Shown here: piece by piece, positions 56,982-64,000 of the stretch
Layout: the number at the start of each line of letters is the position of its first letter
Position numbering within the stretch: position 1 is the stretch's first letter
Assembly: GCA_030549495.1 (NCBI GenBank)
Contig: JAUIRK010000567.1
Coordinates: 350,501-414,500 of the forward strand
DNA: 64,000 bases
Source of the DNA: Nectonema munidae
Taxonomy: Eukaryota > Nematomorpha > Nectonematoida > Nectonematidae
Direction of reading: 5' to 3'
Made by a program: the position numbers and the translations under genes
Notes under the pieces: generated by a model
What the model saw: the letters and a program-made list of their open reading frames with translations, nothing else
Told to the model about the DNA's origin: nothing
Databases searched by the model: none

Positions 56982-57115
56982 TTTAGAAAAAATTAAAGGT
57001 CAGAGTACGAAATTAGAATATGAATGAATATATTCTAGTCTTTACTCAGAGTCCGATTTTTGTAGGGGCTTCAAAACGGAGTCAGATGTTTAACATTTTG
57101 ACTCGGTGACCCTGT
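56982..57115. repeat. About 135-bp direct duplicate, copy 1 (palindromic)
   Basis: Matches 58502–58640: AGAATATGAATGAATATATTCT, TTTACTCAGAGT, TTTTGTAGGGGCTTC and GTCAGATGTTTAACATTTTG. The segment is largely self-complementary (TAGAATAT…ATATTCTA; GAGTC…GACTC). Confidence 0.75.
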
Positions 57116-57204
57116 TGAAGCTTAATTAAGTTTTGCAGCCCAAATATTAAATCGGTTCAATTATTGTAAACTCAATTGTCAGTTTACGCAAAAATTTACT
57201 TTTT

Positions 57205-57265
57205 TTGTGGGGGGTTTTCATCGAGAAGGCACAATTTGCGTCGCTTGTATCGAAAAATGAAGAAA
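57205..57265 (-). repeat. SINE-like 3' part, copy 1
   Basis: GGTTTTCATCGAGAAGGCAC and CGTCGCTTGTATCGAA match 57500–57545 (GTTTTCATCGAGAAGGCCC, GCCGCTTGTATCGAA) in direct orientation. Confidence 0.5.
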
Positions 57266-57474
57266 GGTTAAAGATAGTTAAAGATATTATTGTTAAAGTT
57301 TTACTATATAATTCTTTTTTTGCCGTAAATAAACTATTGTTTTATTATATGGGGTCATAAAAAAATCTCAACCATATTCAAATGTCAAAAAAAAACATTA
57401 AGTAACATATATATATGTAATGTTAACCCTCATTCACATACAAGCAATTTATTTCTTGAGTCCAATATATTAAG

Positions 57475-57600
57475 AATAAAGGTAAAGGTACCGTTGGGTG
57501 TTTTCATCGAGAAGGCCCAATTGTGCCGCTTGTATCGAACTATGAGAAAGTAGGCTTGATGCGGGATCGAACCCAAGACCTTGAGTTATCGAAACCTAGT
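57475..57600 (-). repeat. SINE-like element with a tRNA-type B box
   Basis: On the minus strand GGTCTTGGGTTCGATCCCGC contains a pol III B-box match (GGTTCGATCC) like the 3' half of a tRNA. It is followed by the unique block shared with 57205–57265 and a tail GGTACCTTTACCTTTATTC. No A box or full tRNA fold is visible, so this is a decayed or atypical SINE. Confidence 0.45.
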
Positions 57601-57605
57601 AAAAA

Positions 57606-57958
57606 TTTTTTTAGATCCTCTTAACATCTTCATCCTCGGATCATTTAAGTTTCAAGATCTGCAATAACATCCGCATTCTTAATTTTCAAACATTTTTCTT
57701 TTTTCCATATACCACAATTTTTTTTTCGGAATTTTTCAATTTTTACTTTATCCAAAATTTTTATAAAATATATTTCTTTATGATGACACATATGCATTGA
57801 CATCTTCTCTCTAAATTGTTACAAAACTTGCGTTTGCTTAGAATAAAAATTATGATATCCGCATAAATCAATTCTGACATTCGGATCCACTAGGATGTCA
57901 AATTTGATATCAGCATCTCCATCTACATACGCGGATGCAAAAAATTTCACAACCTAAT
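57606..57958 (-). repeat. Dispersed repeat family B, copy 2
   Basis: Inverse copy of 30586–30945, with the shared block order described there. It carries many TCCGC/GCGGAT words. Confidence 0.7.
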
Positions 57959-57972
57959 ATATCAAATAAAAT

Positions 57973-58230
57973 CGGATTGCCAGATTTTTACACTATCAAA
58001 CCAGGACATGAAAAGAGAAAAGAACAAAATTTTTATTTCTTGCAAAAATAATTAAGATGAAAAATACTTTGAAGGTAAAAGATAAGTTTTTATACGAAAA
58101 AAGAGATAGCATTTCCTTATCGAGTCAAATTTTTTCAAACTCCATTTTTTAAGATATGGTTTCTTTTAAATCCTTCAGAATTCCGTTATTAAGCGATGCT
58201 GAAACTCAAACAATCCGGTAAAAGAGAGAC
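57973..58230 (+). repeat. Dispersed repeat family D, copy 1
   Basis: TTGCCAGATTTTTACACTATC, AAGAACAAAATTTTTATTTC, GCAAAAATAATTAAGATGAAA and TACTTTGAAGGTAAAAGA align with 60625–60925. Confidence 0.65.
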
Positions 58231-58501
58231 CTAATAAACCCTAAATAAACAATGTAAAAAAATAATATTTGAAATATTTCATGATAAGAATTTAGACTAT
58301 TTAAATAATAATAATTTAACTATAAGTATTTTTGATTTTCCCAATATTTAAACTCAATTTTGTAATTAAAATAACAATAATAAATACATTATATATTTTC
58401 TAGGCATGTGTGGGTTGTCAACCCTTACCGATGCGAAATTCGGATTATGAGGTTTAAAGTTTGTGGCTTCATTTTAACTTTCTAACAAATTCTCATCGTG
58501 T

Positions 58502-58640
58502 CTTTAGAAAAAAATTAAAAGTCAGAGTAAAAAATTAGAATATAAATGAATATATTCTAATCTTTACTGAGAGTTGGAATTTTGTAGGTGCTTCAAGTTG
58601 GAATCAGATGTTTAACATTTCAACTCGGTAACTATTTCCA
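58502..58640. repeat. About 135-bp direct duplicate, copy 2
   Basis: See 56982–57115; about 85% alike by eye. Confidence 0.75.
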
Positions 58641-58657
58641 CTTGGTATATATGTATC

Positions 58658-59145
58658 CAGGCACGTAGCCCCAGCTATGGGGTACCTTGGGCTAAGCCCC
58701 TCCATCTAAGTTATGGGTCTCACCATCAAAAAATTGAAATTTACAAATTAAAATGAAATAATAAATTAATTTTTGACAATGGGCTCATACGAACAATATA
58801 AAGCAAATAAAATGAAAATATAGAAAAATTATTGATATCATTGACAGTAACGATCAAACTGTAAATTTTGTTAAGATGTGCCTTCTACCTGTAATAAGAA
58901 AGCAGATTTATAATAAAAAATTTCTCTTTGCTATGAGAAACGAAGATAAGAAATATTAACCATGATAAAATCCAAAAACTTAACAAAGAATAGGATACAA
59001 GTAGAGAAGGGAGTTTATAAACACAGAGAGAAGAGTTGTTATAAGCCACATTTGATGCTTCAATTTTAGAAAAAGCCAGTAGGTAAGCATGTATATTAGT
59101 GCCCCATTTGGCCCCTCCAAATATAAATTGCTGGCTATGTTACTG
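58658..59145. mobile_element. hAT-like MITE (488 bp), TSD TATGTATC/TATGCATC
   Basis: It starts CAGGCACGTAGCC and ends GGCTATGTTACTG (inverse CAGTAACATAGCC). Flanking octamers TATGTATC (58650–58657) and TATGCATC (59146–59153) differ at one base. GC-rich blocks GCCCCAGCTATGGGG and GCCCCATTTGGCCCC lie near the ends. Non-coding. Confidence 0.85.
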
Positions 59146-60118
59146 TATGCATCATAATACATTGATACCTGGTCTATTTAAAATACTTTTGAAGTAATAA
59201 TTCGCTAATTTTATACAATAAATAATAATTTAATAGAAATGATCTTTTTTAAAATGGAATAAATATAATATACAATTCGTATTTTTTGCTATATTTAAAA
59301 TAAAGACGAGATGAATATTTAAAGGAAAAAAATTATTTTATAAAGAAAAAATTTTAGAAATACAGTTATTTTTTTAAAAGTTGCTGGAATTTTAAGAAAT
59401 AAAGTTGTCAAAATTTGACTTTATCGAGTGCAAAATATGAAGAATTTGGGGTTAGTGAAGTTTATTAACACTGAATTTAAACAGAAGTTGAAATAACATC
59501 AACAATTTGACTCAGAATTTAGAAAGAGCCGCACCTCTGAATTCCGGTTCAATATTGGATGGCTGTATTTACTTTTACTTTAGCTCTAGTATACATGACT
59601 ATATCAAAATGGTGGAACTTTGTTTTCAACTGCACCCAAGCCGCGCTTCAAGCAAAATGTACGCTTTATTGAACGATTCCACATATGTGTACCATATAAT
59701 GTAATAACCCACATAAATACACTATAAACCATTATGCGTGTTTCTTGGTATAAAATGTTTTAAATGATGTTATTTATGCGTGGATTTGTGTTGTTCTGAC
59801 AGCACTAATGTTTTGATGAGATTGTTGTTTTTATGGAAACTATATTTTCTCTTCAAGAGAAGTTTCATCATCAAACTGGTATATTTGAAAGCGATTGCTT
59901 TCTTCATACTAGGAAATTAGTCATTCCCAAATTAGAAGGTAGCACCCCGAAGGGCGACTTTTGAAAAAAACATTACGAATATCAAAAAGTACGTAAATTA
60001 TTTTCTTGATTGAAAGAAACATAGATGTATAATTTAATTTTATATGATAGCTATATTTTGCAAAATAATTTATATAAGCTGCTATACATATTGGATACCA
60101 AAAAATGTTTGAATTACC
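59146..60118. other. No confident gene
   Basis: 59507–59704 is GC-richer with a 65-codon plus-strand ORF (LNSGSILDGCIYFYF) that I do not recognise. The rest is AT-rich. Confidence 0.35.
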
Positions 60119-60215
60119 TTGGCACCATTCGCAAGTCGCTAAAATATTTTTCACCTTTTCCACAGAGATTGTGTGTTCGAAAATGGATTTAGAGCCCGTA
60201 AATAAAATTTAAGTT
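60119..60215 (-). other. Possible coding exon (weak)
   Basis: The minus strand reads GSKSIFEHTISVEKVKNILA, then TCEWCQ, into a donor-like CCAAG|GTAATT. Balanced composition and the C-x-x-C pair suggest an exon, but no acceptor is evident upstream. Confidence 0.2.
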
Positions 60216-60624
60216 AGAGTGAGAGAGGTCATTTGAGATTTAAATTTAGGAGATGAACAACAAACTTAGAGTTCAAATCGAAGTCTATGCATATTTTTAT
60301 TCTGAACAAAAATATATTTTATGAGTATGAAGTATTTCTTTGAAATATTGCCATCTCTATACGGATATTTCTTTGAAGTAATTTCGTCTAGGGGCATTTC
60401 TTTGAAAAATATCTTCTTAGAAAAAGTTTGAGAAACGATACTATAAATAGTTGCTAAACTTTTACAATAGGTGAATTGCTAGAATGAAGGACATTTTTTT
60501 ACTCTCTTTTTATAGAATGAATAACTTATTTATCACTATTACAGGTTAACAAACATAGGAGCGCTTTGAGTGGTAAATGTCTCATATTTCTAGTCTAAGT
60601 TAATCAAAGTATCGACTTATTGTT
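60216..60624. other. No gene recognised
   Basis: AT-rich DNA with no support for any feature. Confidence 0.5.
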
Positions 60625-60925
60625 AGGGCTGCCAAATTTTCACATTTATCAACCAGAAGGAAAGAGGTATTAAAAAAGTCAAGAACAAAAATTTTTATTT
60701 CCTACAAAAATAATTAAACAAAAAATACTTTAAAGGTTAAAGATTTTTTTATACTAAAAAAGTGATAAACAATCACATGTGTAACTAAAGTTTTCTAAAT
60801 TCCTTTTTTTGACATATAACATTAGTCAATAGAAAAGCCGGATTCTTATGAATCCTATGGAATTCCCTTGTTAATCGAGATAAAAACTGGACAAACTCGG
60901 AAAACTGGGACTTCTGGCAACTCTA
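60625..60925 (+). mobile_element. Dispersed repeat family D, copy 2, with TIRs
   Basis: Ends TAGGGCTGCCA and TGGCAACTCTA (inverse TAGAGTTGCCA) form 11-bp inverted repeats. The interior matches 57973–58230. The flanking bases show no clear target duplication. About 300 bp, non-coding MITE. Confidence 0.65.
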
Positions 60926-61392
60926 CATAGAGTCAGTAAAATACCACACGCAAACACATTGGATCTAAATGCCCACAAGATTAGTGAAGAATTTTTTTCA
61001 ACTTATCTAAGAAAACAGTGATTAATTAGACTATCCAAACTATAAATATACGAAGCTAAGTGTAGGATATGATGTGAATTTAGTTTAAGTTTTGCTTTTA
61101 GAAATTTTTATTTATTTTGCAAAAAGTGCTAAAATTACAATTATGACAATCAAACAGTCCCCACTAAAGACATTTCCCGAGCATCTCCGATTATTAGAAA
61201 AATAAGGTGTGTTTAGTTTGAAACCAGTTATGCAGGAATATTCTTTTTCGTGGATGCGATAGCGACAACTAAAAAAATTAAACATAATATGCAGTAATGT
61301 TATTGGAATTTCGTCAGCGTACCGAAACCTTTTCTGAGTGAAGCTAAAAAGAGAAACTTCCCATTTTAATTTTTCTACAAAATTTGCTTATA
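60926..61392. other. No gene recognised
   Basis: AT-rich non-coding sequence. Confidence 0.5.
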
Positions 61393-61396
61393 TTAA

Positions 61397-61528
61397 CCCA
61401 TTTAAGGCCAAGCAAAGCAGACGATATCTAAAAAAACGCAGACGATTTATATTCAAAGTCATTGAAAAAAGCAGACGAAGATGAAATTATACTTATGTTC
61501 CAAAATAGGAACATTGGCCGTAAATGGG
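61397..61528. mobile_element. piggyBac-type MITE (132 bp), TSD TTAA
   Basis: It starts CCCATTTAAGGCCAA and ends TTGGCCGTAAATGGG: 15-bp inverted repeats with one mismatch, flanked by TTAA on both sides (61393–61396, 61529–61532). GCAGACGA occurs three times in the left two-thirds. Non-coding. It is a natural non-autonomous partner for piggyBac transposases such as those left as fragments at 16.2–17.9 kb, though that link is inference. Confidence 0.93.
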
Positions 61529-61828
61529 TTAATGAGGGATGCTGAAATAGATTTACGCGCCTTTGAATATATTAGTAAGTTCGTAAAATATTTTCTTAGT
61601 TTTTGAAGCTTTTTTTTATATAAAAAACAGATAATTGTTTCATATAAACTTTTCTTGGTTTAAATTTTGCAATATATTGAATTTAGGCGTTTTTGATCAA
61701 GTGCATGCAAAAATTGCTTTATCTATAAATTAAGCATAAAATAAAGCATTGACTAGAGGTGGACTGCAAATAAGTCTATTGCTTAAGTTGAATGAGGCTC
61801 TCTCTCTATATTCACTTTTTTGAATATA

Positions 61829-62005
61829 AATTTTTTAAAATATTTTTATAGAAATGAAAACACAATTTTAAGTGAAGTCAAGCATTTTCAACATTTTAGA
61901 GAACTGATGCAAATGCTTTTACATCATTTACGCAGTCCAATATTTAAGAATTACGTAAAAAATAGCCTTGTTTTAAACAAAAAAGTTTTTTCCTCGATTA
62001 TTTAA
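61829..62005 (+). other. Possible terminal coding exon (weak)
   Basis: After an acceptor-like TTTTTATAG (about 61851) the frame reads NENTILSEVKHFQHFRELMQ, then MLLHHLRSPIFKNYVKNSL, with a stop at 62003–62005. The His/Arg/Leu mix is less biased than chance ORFs here, but no family or partner exon is recognised. Confidence 0.2.
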
Positions 62006-63742
62006 AATTATATTTTATTTTTTCCTATTTTATTCAAGGAAGCGTAAACAGCTCCTGTTTAACCTGCTTTTTCCAATCAGAGAATATAAAAAATATGGAA
62101 TTCGGTTTCGGCTGACTTGATGTCTACATCCAACCCTATAAAAAAACTATAAAAATCAAAGGCAGCTCCTGCTATTGAAACCTGTTGTTGGAAAAACACG
62201 TTCGTAACACATTTGAATCCCATCACTCAAAATACATATATATAAAAAAAGTTTACAAAACCCTGAAAATGCAGGTCAAAGTATATTGATATTTCAAAAT
62301 CAATCAGTATTTCCAATAATAATAGAAGAAATATCAAAAATTTTTCTTACAATTTAAACGTTTTGTGAACTTCTTTTATATTAAATTTGTTAAAAAAGCA
62401 ATTATCCTTATTTTATTGTAACAGTATTTGCATATTTTTTGTAATCTTCCTTAGAAAATATTTAAAAATTGTTAAAAATTTTCCTTTTTTCATTTAATTT
62501 TGCGATTTCTGCTATACTTAATTACAACAATTTTTTACATCTCTATAATAAAAAATCAATAATATTGACATATTTAGAAATAGTCCACCAAAATTATATA
62601 AATTAATTTTATTATCACCCAAATAATTTCTTACACAAGTAAATGTTCAAAAAATTTGAAAAAACATTGCAAACAACTCAAAAAACTGATTGATTTCTTT
62701 ACACTTTAAAAATATTATACTCAAAAAATGGATTCACAAACTAATATAACATGGTTGACAACGTTTAGAAAGAGAACTATATTTTAGAAGTCATTTAAAT
62801 ATGAGACTTCTAGACTTTGAAAATTGAACCATTTTCTATAAAAATTCCTTCTTCGGTATAGCTTGGGTCTTTGCTTTTTTGCGATAGTTATAAGTCTTTT
62901 TGTTAGAATCATAGATTTCATGGAATAAATATAAAACTAAGTAAGTAGGAATACATTTCTTGTTGTTTTAACTAAAAATTACAGAAACGAAAAGAGAAAG
63001 TTTCAATTTTTACGACATTTATTCTTTAAAATGACATTAAAAAATGCATAAAAATATAATTTAATTGTAACAAAGGTGTTGTTTATGAACCATGATCAAT
63101 TTTAAAGCCCTTAGTTCATACTTTGATCCAAAAATTGGGAAGCCTGATTTGATATAGGACTTTTTGAATTCGCTCTCATGAACGATAGAAACTTGTCCTT
63201 TACTGTAAGTTGGTTTTGTTCTACAAAGTTTCATCCTAGTTTCTACTTTTTTGCTAAAGTTATTTTTGAATTAGTAAAGTCTGACTTTATTAGTTAGAGC
63301 TACCGATTTTATATAAAAGAAATTAAAACACCAGACAGCGCATTCATTATCTCTATTCAATGCTAGAGGATGTGAATAAATAACACACAGATATTATATT
63401 ATACACTCATGAAGATATAGAGAAGGCCTCATTTGAAGCATGCTAAGGTAAACTTAGATGGCGTTAAAAATATAGATGTACATTTTTAATTAATGAGTTT
63501 TCGCTATATATCTTTCAAGTTGTTTTTTCGAGATATCCTTGCAACAAAACCTTAAAAAACTTCAATTTTAGAAATTAATAACGACAAAAAGGCAAAATAA
63601 AGTAACAAAAAAACAAAATAGAATAGCAAAAGTACAAAATAAAATGGAAAAGCTAAAATACAACTAAAAATGTTTTATATTTCCAACAATATATATGTAA
63701 ATATTTCATAAATATAGAAATTTATATCAACCAATCAAGATT
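62006..63742. other. No gene recognised
   Basis: AT-rich DNA; neither strand holds a supportable ORF or repeat with ends. Confidence 0.5.
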
Positions 63743-63795
63743 GAGCAAAGAGTTCTTCGCCAGGCGTCATGCAGACAAAGAAGAACTCTTTCAAT
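63743..63795. other. Strong hairpin
   Basis: AAAGAGTTCTTC (63747–63758) and GAAGAACTCTTT (63780–63791) are a perfect 12-bp inverted repeat with a 21-base loop. ATTG/CAAT extends the stem past a small bulge. It could be a short palindromic element or a hairpin RNA. Confidence 0.6.
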
Positions 63796-63884
63796 AACGC
63801 CTTCCTCCATTTTAAAATTTGATAAGTATTTTTCTTCAATTTTTAAAAACTTCAGTAGAGTGTATAAAGTGTAAACTCAGATGT

Positions 63885-64000
63885 TTACTAGAGTACTGCG
63901 TTATGCAGTACCCACATAAAGAAAATTTTGCGGAGCATGTGGGTGCGGGTAATATTCTTGAACATTTAGATGTTTTTTCTAGTTGTCAGCAATGAAATTG
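63885..64000. repeat. Dispersed repeat family C, copy 2 (runs off the window)
   Basis: See 56695–56900. It begins near GAGTACTGCGTTATGCAGTAC, a short palindrome, and continues past the window end. Confidence 0.65.

Noticed and set aside
57555-57590. tRNA gene
   Set aside because: Only the T-arm/B-box half is present. No acceptor stem, anticodon arm or A box could be found, so it is treated as SINE-like.

Overview
The window is AT-rich eukaryotic, metazoan-looking DNA (by eye well over 65% A+T). It has GT–AG introns in degraded genes, abundant hAT, piggyBac and Tc1-like DNA transposons, CR1/Jockey-like LINE 3' ends and many short inverted-repeat elements. No rRNA, complete tRNA, prokaryotic operon or CRISPR is visible. 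The repeat mix fits an invertebrate such as a copepod or cnidarian, but the species cannot be settled from sequence alone. Single-copy host coding DNA is almost absent.

Region 1 (1–7.9 kb) is the most unusual. A cluster of four small hairpins (1283–1383) leads into about 19 near-identical 114-bp tandem units. The last, decayed unit carries a run of 34 C. Immediately beyond, on the minus strand, lies a single uninterrupted 1203-codon ORF (3650–7261). It predicts a secreted, Cys-free, very Lys/Arg-rich protein of 11 tandem repeats of about 104–120 aa. I recognise no family for it, and it is the main novelty candidate.

Region 2 (9–31 kb) is a nest of broken multi-exon genes from two families. 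One is a long protein with a DNA-binding-like N-terminus and a KDZ-transposase-like middle, here called family K. The other resembles proteins annotated SAMD3-like. They lie head-to-tail on the minus strand at 27.3–20.5 kb, with further SAMD3-like copies at 18.4–19.1 and 12.9–14.25 kb and further K pieces at 10.8–11.4 and 29.7–30.6 kb. hAT elements have landed in them with clear 8-bp target duplications. One (22645–25740) is full length with a nearly intact transposase, one (27403–29679) is an internally deleted ZBED-type element, and one (13167–13820) splits a SAMD3-like exon. Two piggyBac transposase fragments lie at 16.2–17.9 kb.

Region 3 (31–45 kb) holds a Tc1-like element in two inverted arms (34.5–36.0 kb), a GATT-rich MITE, a hAT derivative, two LINE 3' ends back to back at 38.26 kb, further LINE fragments and a third copy of a dispersed repeat (family A).

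Region 4 (45–64 kb) is mostly non-coding. It has MITEs with readable ends and target duplications (48555–48875, 52150–52399, 58658–59145, 61397–61528), palindromic elements, microsatellites, several duplicated dispersed repeats, a SINE-like unit, and a few short GC-richer exon-like ORFs that may be host exons. Family statements are from motif memory; no database search was run.
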